From positions 124,001 to 188,000 of IMG/VR virus record IMGVR_UViG_3300036770_007495: a stretch of 64,000 bases of DNA; one strand, written 5' to 3'. The position numbers and the translations under genes are program-made. This stretch comes from a virus. The notes under the pieces were generated by a model. That model made no database searches. It saw nothing but the letters and a program-made list of their open reading frames with translations, and was not told where the DNA came from. This document shows, in pieces, positions 41,815-51,784 of this stretch. Numbering within the stretch: the stretch's first letter is position 1; the number at the start of each line of letters is the position of its first letter.

Positions 41815-44800
41815 TCATAGTCAACAAATTCAACACCCAAGATGTTGATTGTTGCTGGCAGAGATTGTGAAACTTGGCTCAAGACTTGTTGTTTGAGTGA
41901 TGTCTTGAGTGATTCATTTGCAATGCCAGAGTTTTTGATGATGATGGATACATTGTTGCTCTTCATGCCTGGTGCTCCAAATGCAAACATGCGCTTGATG
42001 ACATCAATGTTGTTGCGCATGCCACAAGGCAAATGGAATGTTAAGTCAGATACATTGTAATCCTGCATTGTGATGAATCTTACATCATTTTCTGAAAGAG
42101 CTTTAGCATAAATTTTCGGATACAGCAGTGTTGCATTGCTTGCAAAGTATGCTTGCGGCTGTTTCAAGAATTGAGCAAGTGTTGCACCATTGACAAATTG
42201 TGTAGTTCCAAATGCAATTGCATTTGAAATCAATGGCTGCTGCACAGCATATTTTGCTGCACCAAAATTAACTACATCTGCTGTCTTGCCATCAATGAAT
42301 ATGGTTGCATTGCCCTGAATGCCATCAAGTCTCAAAGCAAAATGCTTGGTTCCTGGCAAGATGTTGTCAAGATCCACAGTTGTTGTGACTGTTTTGATGT
42401 CTCTATTGTTGTATTTGTTAGCAAGCTTCACCACAAAATCAAGCTTGTTGCCGCGATTCTTGTATTTTTGCTGCAAATATTGTGAATTTGTGAGATTGAG
42501 CGTTGCATTTTCAGAGTAAAGCACATCAGTTGCAACAGATGCAATGATGTTGCCTTGTGTATCCAGCTTTGCAAGATGTATTTTGTTGTTTGCATCTTTG
42601 GATGCAACAATGGTTGTATGAACCAATGCACTGCCAATGTATTCATAGCAGTTGGTGATTGCAAAATTGATGGTGCTCAATGCATTGAGTGTACTGACAT
42701 TGTATTGCAACACACGCTCACTATTGTATTTTACAACCTTGAAGTCGCCATTGAGGATGTAAATGTTTTGATCCTTATCAACATCAAAATCTCTGATGTA
42801 GTTGATAACTTGAGCAGAGGAAAGTGACTTGAATGCTACATATTGCTCATTGGTTGCATAGTTGTAATTGACAATTTGATTGTTGTTATACAGATACAAG
42901 GCAGCATTGGTGCCATAAGGTATTGCTTTTGTGCCTAGAGTACCTACAATGCCACGATCACCATACAAAATACTCTTGGATGCAGGTGCTACTTCAAATG
43001 TTGACAGAGTCTCTGTAGCAAAATTGAAGCGAGATACAGTCGTCTCATCAGCATGAAGAATATACACATCATCATTGTTTTGAACAACATCAATCCAGTT
43101 GAAAGTTGATGGAGCATTTGACAAAAGGCCAATGTCGTTGAGTGTTCGTACAATTAAATCAGCATAAAAGCTTGGTGTACTTGCTGCCAACACATTGTAA
43201 GAATAGCTGATGTTGTTAAAATCAGACAATCCATTGGCGCCTGCATATGCACCATATCCATTTTGCACAGCTTCTAAAAATTGTCTAAAGCCTGTGTAAA
43301 GATTTGGACCAGTATTGACTTGAAATACAACTGCACTATAAGCATATGGTGAAGTTGTTAGCAAATCACGCGCAGTAACAATATCATTGTTGTAAGTTGC
43401 AGTAGAAGCATTGATGTTGAATGTTGTGGAATCAGCACCATAAGGAGATGATTCATCTTGAAACACCAAATTAACAACTCTGGTTATTGTTGATGTTGTT
43501 CTTGGTGCAGAGACAACAATCATTGTGCGTTCTGTAGCACCATATTCACTAAAGAGCCTCACATTGACACGTTCATCATACAATGCTTCATCATTATTGA
43601 AGTAAGGAAGCAGTGTTTGCTTGAGAATTGTATCACGCATTTGAATCAAAGGCTCAAGAGTTGAGTTCATGGACCCTGAATCATCAAACCAAATGTTGAG
43701 CTCTGTGTTTACATCAATGAGACCTGCATCAGCAAGATTGTATTTGTCATACAGAGTGCCATCAGCATGCATTTTGTACAATGCATAGTTGGAGATGGCA
43801 CCAAAGTCATCAATGGCATCAAAGCGTGGCACAAAAAGAGTTGGTTCAGGCAACAAAGTCTGTGTGATGCGATTGAAATCACTGTTGTAAATGTTGAGAG
43901 CAGATGTGCTCTGCAACATGATGAGTGGTGTTACAACAGGATCTTTGATGAGAGCAAATCCAGTATCAGTCAAATTGCCAAGAACTTGATAAGCATTGAG
44001 ATTTTTCCAATCATCACACTTGAGCCAGAAGGAAATGGTGAATGCATAATTTGCATTAATTGCATCATAGTTCTGAACTACATCATATGAATTGCCATTG
44101 AGTTCATATGCTTTGTTTGCAATGTAGGCATCTGAATACAGTTGATTGTTGCTTGTCTTCCACTGCAAACTATCAATGATGAGTGCATTGTCATGAGTTG
44201 CAAGATGTTCATTGATGCGTTTGTTGCCAATTCTGTAGTAGAAGTATTCTTGATTGGGTTCAAAAACTACATCACTCTTCTTATCAAAGAAATCATATGC
44301 AAATGATTGCTGTTGCAAGTATGCAGATACAAAATCCTCATATGTTCCATATGTTACATTAACAGCTTTAGCTGCATCCAATGGTGACATCTTGTTGGAA
44401 TTGTAGTATCTATCCACCCATTCAGCAGATGAATTATTTGGACCAGCAGATAGCCAGGTGCAAAGATATTGACCATCTTCACCTTGTGCAGCATTCTTGA
44501 GAGCAAGGATTTGATCAGCTGTGTAAGGTGAATCACCAGCATAAGCACCATCTGTTCTCAATGAAGCATCATTTACATTGAGTTGCTCATACGGATACAG
44601 AGATGCAGATGTTTTGAATGATGAATATGCATCAGACTTAGCAACAAAGTCATTGGAAAACATTGTGAAGTTGATGGTGATGTTTTCATCACCCTTTTCT
44701 TGACTGTTGCCTGCAAAAATGTTGGTGTAATCTCTGTTGATGGGACCAGCATTGTTGTTTCTTTGGTTGGTGTAACTTGCTTTGTCAAGAGTACCAAGTT

Positions 44801-45740
44801 GAGTTGACTGATTCTTGAGAACAATGGGTCTTGCTGGCACTTGCAGTGGAGTTGCATCTGCATATTGAGTAGCAACAAGCAAATTGCTTGGCAAATCATT
44901 GAGCAAAGTTGCATCATTGATGTTTAGCTTGTTGACATCATCAGTTGTGTATGAAGCCCATGAAGCATTCAATTTGCTACCCACTTGCAGTTCATTGGAC
45001 CTCACCAAAAAGTTAAAATTGTTGAACAGCAAGTAGTTGCTTGCATTGTATGCACTCAGCAATTGCAATTTGTTGCTATCAAAACCAGATACACCCAAAA
45101 ATTTGGTGCGATTGCCTGAGAGAGGCTTTCTTAAGAACAAAGACTCACCAGATGAATCAAAAATGTATTCAAAAATTGTTTCGTCAATGTAATTGAAGTT
45201 GAGATCATCGTAATCTGTGTATCCAGTAGCAAAAACTACATCTTCATTGCTGTTGATGGCAAGATAAAACTTCTCATGCTTGTATTTGTAGCAAATGCGT
45301 GCATACTTCTCATCAAGCATTTCAAAATTGAAGAATGACTGATCAGGCACAGGCATGGAATCAAGTGCAAGCAATCTATGTGAAGTTGCTGCATTGAAAT
45401 CAAATGTGAATGTCTCTCTTTGACCATCAAAATACAAATACTTGGTAGCAGCATTTTGAGTAGCATCAATTGATAGACCCAGCTGTGTGGTTATGATTGA
45501 GCCCGGTTTCTTTTGCAGAGGTCTTAACTCAAAAACATCATCAAGACTCAATTCATTGGACAGCACCAGCGCGCTGTAATTGTTCATGGCAACATCTCTT
45601 GCGCTCAACATGAAATTGTGCAAGAAAATGTTGATGCCTTGCTGATTGTTGCTTGTGTTGCCTTTGAATTTAAAATCAACATCATCATGATAAGTGCAGC
45701 TTGCACTAGTCATGTGTGTCGAATAATTGAATACCTGCAT
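41811..45740 (-). CDS. Giant virion adhesin with von Willebrand A and lectin-like domains
   Basis: 1309 residues, the longest gene here. An N-terminal beta region is followed by a concanavalin/LamG-like segment near 560-600 (YAFTISFWLKCDDW), a vWA domain from about 680 with an intact MIDAS (IWFDDSGSM, Asp686, Ser688, Ser690), NHL-like repeats near 930-1010 (IYILNGDFKVVKYN) and a second LamG-like segment near 1190 (FALRLDGIQGNATIFIDG). The C-terminal 80 residues may bind the virion. A late promoter lies 5 nt upstream. Probably a receptor-binding or fibre-bridging protein. Confidence 0.75.
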   Translation of the reverse strand: MQVFNYSTHMTSASCTYHDDVDFKFKGNTSNNQQGINIFLHNFMLSARDVAMNNYSALVLSNELSLDDVFELRPLQKKPGSIITTQLGLSIDATQNAATKYLYFDGQRETFTFDFNAATSHRLLALDSMPVPDQSFFNFEMLDEKYARICYKYKHEKFYLAINSNEDVVFATGYTDYDDLNFNYIDETIFEYIFDSSGESLFLRKPLSGNRTKFLGVSGFDSNKLQLLSAYNASNYLLFNNFNFLVRSNELQVGSKLNASWASYTTDDVNKLNINDATLLNDLPSNLLVATQYADATPLQVPARPIVLKNQSTQLGTLDKASYTNQRNNNAGPINRDYTNIFAGNSQEKGDENITINFTMFSNDFVAKSDAYSSFKTSASLYPYEQLNVNDASLRTDGAYAGDSPYTADQILALKNAAQGEDGQYLCTWLSAGPNNSSAEWVDRYYNSNKMSPLDAAKAVNVTYGTYEDFVSAYLQQQSFAYDFFDKKSDVVFEPNQEYFYYRIGNKRINEHLATHDNALIIDSLQWKTSNNQLYSDAYIANKAYELNGNSYDVVQNYDAINANYAFTISFWLKCDDWKNLNAYQVLGNLTDTGFALIKDPVVTPLIMLQSTSALNIYNSDFNRITQTLLPEPTLFVPRFDAIDDFGAISNYALYKMHADGTLYDKYNLADAGLIDVNTELNIWFDDSGSMNSTLEPLIQMRDTILKQTLLPYFNNDEALYDERVNVRLFSEYGATERTMIVVSAPRTTSTITRVVNLVFQDESSPYGADSTTFNINASTATYNNDIVTARDLLTTSPYAYSAVVFQVNTGPNLYTGFRQFLEAVQNGYGAYAGANGLSDFNNISYSYNVLAASTPSFYADLIVRTLNDIGLLSNAPSTFNWIDVVQNNDDVYILHADETTVSRFNFATETLSTFEVAPASKSILYGDRGIVGTLGTKAIPYGTNAALYLYNNNQIVNYNYATNEQYVAFKSLSSAQVINYIRDFDVDKDQNIYILNGDFKVVKYNSERVLQYNVSTLNALSTINFAITNCYEYIGSALVHTTIVASKDANNKIHLAKLDTQGNIIASVATDVLYSENATLNLTNSQYLQQKYKNRGNKLDFVVKLANKYNNRDIKTVTTTVDLDNILPGTKHFALRLDGIQGNATIFIDGKTADVVNFGAAKYAVQQPLISNAIAFGTTQFVNGATLAQFLKQPQAYFASNATLLYPKIYAKALSENDVRFITMQDYNVSDLTFHLPCGMRNNIDVIKRMFAFGAPGMKSNNVSIIIKNSGIANESLKTSLKQQVLSQVSQSLPATINILGVEFVDYE

Positions 45741-45745
45741 ATGAG

Positions 45746-45752
45746 TATTTAA
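45746..45752 (-). promoter_or_regulatory. Late promoter -10 element (TTAAATA)
   Basis: Minus strand TTAAATA, CTCAT, ATG at 45740 (gap 5 nt). Confidence 0.75.
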
Positions 45753-45761
45753 CTCATTGCA

Positions 45762-46718
45762 TTAGTATTTGATGCAAGGAAGTAATGCAATGTTGCGTGG
45801 TCTGGTTTCTATACCCTGCAACTGAACATTGCTATTTTCAACTCTTGCTAGAGTATTTGATGGCGGGCTATTTACAAAAGAATCTGTAAATGCATTTGGA
45901 GAAGACTTAACAAATCCTGCTGCAAGAGCAGACTCAGATGTAAGATATCTAGCAGAAAATTCTGAACCTACATCTACTACGCGTGTCAGGAGATTGTGCT
46001 CACCAACTTGATGAGATTGATTGCTGCCAAAGGTTCTGCCTACATCAACATCAGCACGCTGATCACCGCCTGCTCGACTCCAGCCGCGAATAAATTCACC
46101 ACGCAAATCTGGTAGTTCACCGCCACTGCCATATGTAGCACCAAGAATAGCGTAAAGATTAGAGAAATCAGCAGCAATTCCTTGTGCTATACCATTGCCA
46201 TTCGGCACTTGACCACCACTGCAGATGAGATATCCAGTTGGCGCAGTTTGACCAGCAAACCAAAATACTGCGCCTGTTGGAACAGCAAATGCACCAGCAC
46301 CAACTGCTGCATCAACATATTGCTTGGTAACTGCATCCAGCAATTGAGTAGGATTTCCTGTGAGCGTCAAGTGTCCAGTCATGGTACCACCCGACAAAGC
46401 CAAAAATCCGGATTTTACATTGGCTAGAACTTGCGCGTCTTGTGTATCAACGTAGCCTTTGTTTGCTGCATCAAGAGTTTTAAATGGGCTGCCAGTAAGA
46501 GCCAAATAACCAGTCATTGCATCACCTGTTTTGCTCACTTTGTTGGTATAGATATCAGGTAGAATGATGCTGCTGATGGATTTGTAAAGTGTTGCAAAGC
46601 TTACTTTTTTGGTGTATCCATCACCACCAATTTGATCAACAACAAAAACATCGCCATTGTAAAGCAATGAAGCTGGTGGGAGTTGAGAAATGTTGACTTG
46701 TTGTGCTTGCTGGGCCAT
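45762..46718 (-). CDS. Short tail fibre-like protein with collar domain
   Basis: 318 residues. Repeats of the kind KTGDAMTGYLALTGSP / GGTMTGHLTLTGNP, each followed by LDAxxKxYVD, are the shaft pattern of many phage fibres. A tail-collar domain follows (VPTGAVFWFAGQTAPTGYLICSGG, then LPDLRGEFIRGW). It may be the counterpart of T4 gp12 or a long-fibre tip. A late promoter lies 5 nt upstream. Confidence 0.85.
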   Translation of the reverse strand: MAQQAQQVNISQLPPASLLYNGDVFVVDQIGGDGYTKKVSFATLYKSISSIILPDIYTNKVSKTGDAMTGYLALTGSPFKTLDAANKGYVDTQDAQVLANVKSGFLALSGGTMTGHLTLTGNPTQLLDAVTKQYVDAAVGAGAFAVPTGAVFWFAGQTAPTGYLICSGGQVPNGNGIAQGIAADFSNLYAILGATYGSGGELPDLRGEFIRGWSRAGGDQRADVDVGRTFGSNQSHQVGEHNLLTRVVDVGSEFSARYLTSESALAAGFVKSSPNAFTDSFVNSPPSNTLARVENSNVQLQGIETRPRNIALLPCIKY

Positions 46719-46723
46719 ATGTG

Positions 46724-46730
46724 TATTTAT
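46724..46730 (-). promoter_or_regulatory. Late promoter -10 element (ATAAATA)
   Basis: Minus strand CATAAATA, CACAT, ATG at 46718 (gap 5 nt). Confidence 0.78.
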
Positions 46731-46733
46731 GCG

Positions 46734-47381
46734 TCAAGAGGTGAGACGTGGAACGATGGAATACTGGAAAAAGCGTGTGGTGAGAGGCAACCCACTGCGA
46801 GTAGCAAGTTCTGCACCCACAACCTTGAGATTATCATCTTCTGCAACAATGGGCAGCTCGTTTTTGCTCAAATACAAATTGAAAGCATTGCCTTGAGCAT
46901 CACTTGCAACAGCAAAAACATCATGTGATGTAACAGGCATCAACTGTGTTGACATGATGTTGATCTCTTTTACAGTGTTGTAATAAGAATCTTTTGCCAA
47001 CTCAAACAACACCTTGTGAGTGCCTGTGTAGCTGGATGCATACTGCAAAACAAACAAAGCAGTTAATGTTGTGACAAATGAGGATGTCTGTTTGACATAA
47101 GTATGATTTATGTTTTGAGTGATGCTCATTATTTTGCCTGATTCAGCAATTTCAATGGCACCTGCAGATGCAATGGTGTTGTGCAAATCCAATGCATCTT
47201 CATATGTTGTTCCATCACCAAAATCCGCTACAATGTGCAGCACAGGATCTGTCTCTTCTTGAATTTGATACAAGTTGAAGTTGATGGGTGCAATGCCCTT
47301 GATGAAATAAGGTCCATACACACTCACATAATCAGCAACAGGCTGTGTAGCAGATAGGTTGATGTTTAAAGTTGCATTCAT
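46734..47381 (-). CDS. Structural protein, PKD-like beta domain
   Basis: 215 residues. HIVADFGDGTTYEDA and INHTYVKQ are reminiscent of a PKD/Ig-like domain (WxFGDG...HxY pattern). Not otherwise recognised. Its ATG overlaps the stop of the upstream 990-residue gene by one base (TAATG), so its translation is coupled to it. Probably part of the baseplate-fibre attachment complex. Confidence 0.62.
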   Translation of the reverse strand: MNATLNINLSATQPVADYVSVYGPYFIKGIAPINFNLYQIQEETDPVLHIVADFGDGTTYEDALDLHNTIASAGAIEIAESGKIMSITQNINHTYVKQTSSFVTTLTALFVLQYASSYTGTHKVLFELAKDSYYNTVKEINIMSTQLMPVTSHDVFAVASDAQGNAFNLYLSKNELPIVAEDDNLKVVGAELATRSGLPLTTRFFQYSIVPRLTS

Positions 47382-50353
47382 TAGTTGAAGAAGAGAGCAC
47401 CATTTTGTGCATTGAAAGATGCATTGGCTGTTGACAACACATCAATGGTGGAGAATGTTGACAAAGCATTTACAAAGTTGTAAGTGAATGGCAAATCATC
47501 AGGAGCAAACACACCTGTCAAGTTGTCATCAAACACAATGGCATCACCAACCAAATTAAACCATGCGGCAAAAACATATGACATGTTGTTGAGGTCATAA
47601 CCTGTCCATGACAATGCATATTTGTCATTCTGCTGTGCATATGAAACATTTGCATTTCCATAACGAACAATGTTGACGCTGCTCAATGGATTTGCAAACA
47701 TTGAAGATAATGTTGATACATCTGCATTTGTTGGGAATTTCTTTTCAAATGCATTTGTTTTGACATTGTATCTGTAGATGGTTGGGTAAATGCATTTTGC
47801 ATTGGTTGCACTCAAAGCATCTTCAAGCAATGTTGTTTTGAATGTCCAGACATCATTTGTATGTTCCACAAAGAAGCTGTTGGAGCATTGCTCATTTGCA
47901 TTGATAGTGATGGTGCTGTTGAATGTGCCAGTTTTGATGAAGTTGCCTACATCATCCATTTCAATTTTATCAAACACAACATAGTGAGGTGTTTTGATGA
48001 TGATGGTGTTGTAAATGAGATTGAAATTCTCAACACTTGTTGAGTAAATTTCATTTTTAACTGCAGCAGGATACTTGAAGAAGGTTGCAGACAATGCTGA
48101 TGAGAGCGGCATCACCTGATTCTGAATGATGTTTTTCACAAGAATGCTACCAATCTTAGCTTTGATTTGCTCAAGTGTTTCATTGCTAATTTGTGCACTT
48201 GCTGCAACAATGGTAGTACATTCAGGATTTACTACTCCAATGTAATTGTCTAGTGATTCAGAATAATCATAATCAGCAATGGTGTAGCATTCATTGTTGA
48301 AGTAGTTGCTGTCAAACACCTGATAGATGTTGCTAGAGAGTGCTGGTGCTACAACAGTTGCTGTCAAAGCAGCCATGTTTCTACCAGGCACAAGCACATT
48401 GGTAGCGCTCAAACCTGCATCACACAAAATTGCATAATACACTTTGGAGTTGGCATTCCATGCAACAGAATCTGATGATACATCTGGTAAGATTGAATTG
48501 TCAGGTGCAGCAAAAAAGCCACCATCTCTGATGGAGCAAATGTAATTTGGATTGATGCTTGCGCATGCAAAGTATGGTGAGTATTCTCTAAAGTAAAGAG
48601 TGTATTTGCTGCCTGTGAGTGTAAACATTCCTGCACTTGCAAATGTGTATCCAGTGGAGAAGGTTCCACCTCCAGGAGGCAATGCATCAATGGTCTTTGC
48701 AGTCAATCCTGTTCTGATGGATCCAAAATAATCATCATCTACAATTGCATAGTCGAAACCAAATCCTTGTTCAACATCATTGAATACATGTCCATCAATG
48801 GTGATGCATTTGGAGTTGATGTTGTTGATGTTGTTGATGTTTTGATTGTAACGCTTGACATCTTTGAGCAAGCCAAATTCATTGCCATACACATCCTGCT
48901 TGTATTGTGTAAAGATGCCTTCATCAAAAACGCGCTGCAAATGCACATCAAATGCAGATGCATTGTGTGTGTCAGCATTGATGTACAGAGGTTCAGAAAA
49001 GTATGCAAAGAAGTTTTGCAAATACTCACTGCTCTTGATGTATCCATAAGCAAGACCTGCATCAAGCTTTTTGACATTGCCAGAATAGTCTATTGCAAAC
49101 TGCAAAGGATATGGCAAATTGCTGAAGTAAAAATTGGTTACATTGCCATAAATGTTTGGATCAGGAAATACGTAAACATGGTTGGGCTTCAAGCTGCCCT
49201 GATTTACATAATATGACTTGCTGGGAGCAGCAAATTGCAACACACCCATTTTGTCTGGGCGGAAAAACAATCCCAGCTGCTGGGCAGTTTTGAGTTGATC
49301 TTCTGGAACAGTTGCTGTGGTAACAAATCGTTTGTTGACAAGATTGCCACATGCATTTTCAGCCTTGAAAAGTGTGCCTGAAACAAACTGACTTTGCGAG
49401 TTGGTGGACAGGTAATAGAAGTCTGTACCAATGTATTTTTGCACCAATTTGCGCTTGAGTGCATATGTGGAAGACAATGCTTGTGTATCTGCATTGAGCA
49501 ACTCAGCAATGGGATTGATTTCGCAATTGAAATCAAACAAAGTTTTCTCAATGAAGCGCTGCGGATTAATGACCAAGCCTGCACCAATTTCTTTGAGATA
49601 AAAAGGTGTTGCAAAGATGTCTGCAAGAACAGCATTGCTAAATCCAAGAAACAATTGCGCAGAAATTGTATTCACATTGCTTGTGAAGTACTTGCGACGC
49701 AATTCATTTGTTATCTGCAAATCATCAGGTGTTGCAGATGGATCCAAATCAAAATAATTGCTGTATGTATCAAAGTAGTCAACTACATCAATTTGCAAAG
49801 TCTGCGCAATCTGCTGCAAATCAATGTTGATTGCGCCTTCATCTTCTGCTGCATACAAATAGTCAATGATGTTTTGAAATACTGTTTTCTCAATGGATGT
49901 TGTTGATCCTTTGATGCGTACTTCTTGAGATCTGGACTTTATTGCTTCACGCTTTTTAGCATAAAACAAGCAGATGTCTTTGAGCTTTTGAGCATAAAAT
50001 GGAATTGCAATGGCAAGATCTGATGCATCATCATAATCAAGATTGCTGAGAAATCGCTTCTCATCAATGGTAGTAAAATTGATGGCAATGTCTCTGAGCA
50101 GATCCACATAACGCTGCCTGATTTCATTGGTTTGAACTGCAGGTGTTTCATTGGTCTGCAAATACCATTGCTGCAAATAATCATTGTAGCCTTGAGTAAA
50201 TTGCTCTGGCGTAGCCACCTGCTTGGAATACTTGAGATATTCAAAGAAGGAGAATGGCTGAAAATTGTCCAAAGTGTCGGCGGTGCCAACGTTTGCATTG
50301 GTTATTGAGTAGTCAACTGTTGCAGACCCAAAGTTGAAGTTGTTAGATGCCAT
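47381..50353 (-). CDS. Large conserved T4-like structural protein
   Basis: 990 residues. The N-terminal 200 residues (FSFFEYLKYSKQVATPEQF, DEKRFLSNLDYDDASDLAIA, KLKDICLFYAKKREAIK) match a large structural protein shared by marine T4-like phages, usually near baseplate and fibre genes. The rest is beta-rich and variable. ATG at 50353 is preferred; the preceding GTG is only one codon away. A TTAAATA late element lies 6 nt upstream. A baseplate-to-fibre connector is my inference. Confidence 0.72.
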   Translation of the reverse strand: MASNNFNFGSATVDYSITNANVGTADTLDNFQPFSFFEYLKYSKQVATPEQFTQGYNDYLQQWYLQTNETPAVQTNEIRQRYVDLLRDIAINFTTIDEKRFLSNLDYDDASDLAIAIPFYAQKLKDICLFYAKKREAIKSRSQEVRIKGSTTSIEKTVFQNIIDYLYAAEDEGAINIDLQQIAQTLQIDVVDYFDTYSNYFDLDPSATPDDLQITNELRRKYFTSNVNTISAQLFLGFSNAVLADIFATPFYLKEIGAGLVINPQRFIEKTLFDFNCEINPIAELLNADTQALSSTYALKRKLVQKYIGTDFYYLSTNSQSQFVSGTLFKAENACGNLVNKRFVTTATVPEDQLKTAQQLGLFFRPDKMGVLQFAAPSKSYYVNQGSLKPNHVYVFPDPNIYGNVTNFYFSNLPYPLQFAIDYSGNVKKLDAGLAYGYIKSSEYLQNFFAYFSEPLYINADTHNASAFDVHLQRVFDEGIFTQYKQDVYGNEFGLLKDVKRYNQNINNINNINSKCITIDGHVFNDVEQGFGFDYAIVDDDYFGSIRTGLTAKTIDALPPGGGTFSTGYTFASAGMFTLTGSKYTLYFREYSPYFACASINPNYICSIRDGGFFAAPDNSILPDVSSDSVAWNANSKVYYAILCDAGLSATNVLVPGRNMAALTATVVAPALSSNIYQVFDSNYFNNECYTIADYDYSESLDNYIGVVNPECTTIVAASAQISNETLEQIKAKIGSILVKNIIQNQVMPLSSALSATFFKYPAAVKNEIYSTSVENFNLIYNTIIIKTPHYVVFDKIEMDDVGNFIKTGTFNSTITINANEQCSNSFFVEHTNDVWTFKTTLLEDALSATNAKCIYPTIYRYNVKTNAFEKKFPTNADVSTLSSMFANPLSSVNIVRYGNANVSYAQQNDKYALSWTGYDLNNMSYVFAAWFNLVGDAIVFDDNLTGVFAPDDLPFTYNFVNALSTFSTIDVLSTANASFNAQNGALFFN

Positions 50354-50359
50354 CACAGT

Positions 50360-50366
50360 TATTTAA
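50360..50366 (-). promoter_or_regulatory. Late promoter -10 element (TTAAATA)
   Basis: Minus strand TTAAATA, 6 nt, ATG at 50353. Confidence 0.65.
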
Positions 50367-50396
50367 ACGCATGGCGCAGAAATGTAAATCATTTTA

Positions 50397-50855
50397 TCAA
50401 CGGTACCAGGAATCATTACGCTCAAAAGCATCTTGAAGAGTTGATTCAGCAATTTCCATTTCTTCAAAAGTTACATCCTCAGTAACATCTACAGCATCTT
50501 TGTGTTCATCACCAACTTCAAAAATGCCTGTTACTTCCAAATCTTCAATTTCAGGCCAACGACTTCCAATGTATCCATTTGATGCATTTGGACGCTCTTC
50601 TTCTATGGTGTATGTAACTTCTCCTTCAAGCACATAATCACCTGGTCTGTTTGGAAATTTCACAGTAATGTCATCACCCTTCCATGTCTGCTGAACGAAT
50701 CTAAAATCATCATCAAGATCACCATCATAGTCACGTTCTTCTTCCTGCTCCGCAGCAGAAGCAGAATGATCGTACTGCTCAACGTTTTCTTCACGCTTCT
50801 GCTTTTCTTTGGTTTCATTGTATACAACTCGATTGTAGAGTCTGTTAAAATTCAT
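50397..50855 (-). CDS. Acidic late hypothetical protein
   Basis: 152 residues, strongly acidic after a basic first 15 residues. WKGDDITVKFPNRPGDYVLEGEV suggests a small beta domain. Not recognised. It has a late promoter 5 nt upstream. It lies between the metallopeptidase-like gene and the large structural gene, in the same direction. Confidence 0.65.
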   Translation of the reverse strand: MNFNRLYNRVVYNETKEKQKREENVEQYDHSASAAEQEEERDYDGDLDDDFRFVQQTWKGDDITVKFPNRPGDYVLEGEVTYTIEEERPNASNGYIGSRWPEIEDLEVTGIFEVGDEHKDAVDVTEDVTFEEMEIAESTLQDAFERNDSWYR

Positions 50856-50860
50856 AATGC

Positions 50861-50867
50861 TATTTAA
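50861..50867 (-). promoter_or_regulatory. Late promoter -10 element (TTAAATA)
   Basis: Minus strand TTAAATA, GCATT, ATG at 50855 (gap 5 nt). It overlaps the stop of the upstream gene. Confidence 0.72.
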
Positions 50868-51328
50868 TACTCGCCAATTGTTATTTTTGACATGGTTTTG
50901 TACAGCTGCAGCACATATTTGAACTGTTTTTCATGCTTGCGGCACATTTTTTCTGCAGGTGAGCTAAAGTATTTGGACTCTGGCACAATTTGCTTTTCAT
51001 GCCACTTCATCACATTGAATTGATGCCAATGCATCATCTCATGCATGATGCTGATGAACAATTGTTTTTGTAGTTTTTTTGCATCAGTGCATTCAATTAT
51101 TCTGTTGCACAAAAAAACTTCATCCTCAAATGCATAATATCCATAATTTACATCATCTCTCTTGTCTACTCTCAATGCAATGTAATGATGCTTTACTGGT
51201 GTTGAATCACAGTCAAAATGAACATTGTAGAATGCTGTATATGCAGCACCAAAAGTGACGCAATCAAAATTACACTCATCAAGAATTTTCTTGGCTATGC
51301 CTGATGGATAAAAATGAAATACTTTCAT
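50864..51328 (-). CDS. HExxH metallopeptidase-like protein
   Basis: 154 residues from the ATG at 51328; the much longer frame upstream is antisense to the gene at 51374. ISIMHEMMHWHQF carries HEMMH at 96-100, the zinc-binding HExxH motif. SSPAEKMCRKHE follows, where Glu126 could be the third ligand, as in SprT/gluzincin-like peptidases. Substrate unknown; virion maturation or host-protein cleavage are possible. No late promoter is obvious at the usual spacing. Confidence 0.7.
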   Translation of the reverse strand: MKVFHFYPSGIAKKILDECNFDCVTFGAAYTAFYNVHFDCDSTPVKHHYIALRVDKRDDVNYGYYAFEDEVFLCNRIIECTDAKKLQKQLFISIMHEMMHWHQFNVMKWHEKQIVPESKYFSSPAEKMCRKHEKQFKYVLQLYKTMSKITIGEY

Positions 51329-51373
51329 AGCTTTTGCAAATGGGCATAAATAAACTTGTCCATTGTATTTACT

Positions 51374-51784
51374 ATGAGCTTTCCAACATTCAAAACATTT
51401 TTTGAAACTACTGCAACTGATCCGACTGTTAATAAAGCTGTCAATGGATATGGTGATGGAAATGCTGCAGGCAAAATGAGAACCAGCCGCATAACTGGCA
51501 CCAGCAAAAACCCAAATTTGCTTGCTCAAAGCTCCATCAACACTCAAACTGCAACTAAAAACAACAAGATTGACAAAGTTGCAAATAATCCTGCAGCACA
51601 AGAAGTTTTGAATGATCTTGATTTGCAAGAAATTCAAAACACTCACGGCATTGATTTGAATCAAATGCAAAATGATCAGCCCAAGCAAGTCAATGCAAAA
51701 ATTAATGCAGCAGTTGTAAAGTCTGTTGATGCAACAGGCAAGCCAATTTACAGATTGATTCACTACAAGCCAATTCAGCAATGA
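51374..51784 (+). CDS. Late hypothetical protein with aromatic leader
   Basis: 136 residues from the ATG at 51374 (the frame begins earlier at a TTG). The N-terminus MSFPTFKTFFET recalls the leader of the protease gene at 1-216 and T4 capsid-targeting sequences, but lacks a standard (L/I)-x-E. The rest is Asn/Gln/Lys-rich and probably disordered up to residue 70. An ATAAATA lies 21 nt upstream. It overlaps the neck gene by 4 nt (ATGA). Confidence 0.62.
   Translation: MSFPTFKTFFETTATDPTVNKAVNGYGDGNAAGKMRTSRITGTSKNPNLLAQSSINTQTATKNNKIDKVANNPAAQEVLNDLDLQEIQNTHGIDLNQMQNDQPKQVNAKINAAVVKSVDATGKPIYRLIHYKPIQQ

Noticed and set aside
48800-48860. Trinucleotide-like repeats (GTTGATGTT) as a CRISPR or tandem array
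   Set aside because: They encode an Asn/Ile run (NINNINN) in the structural protein; there are no spacers or direct repeats of CRISPR size.
48767-49906. Plus-strand open frames inside the 990-residue structural gene
   Set aside because: Cys-rich, low-complexity shadows of a well-supported gene with a late promoter.
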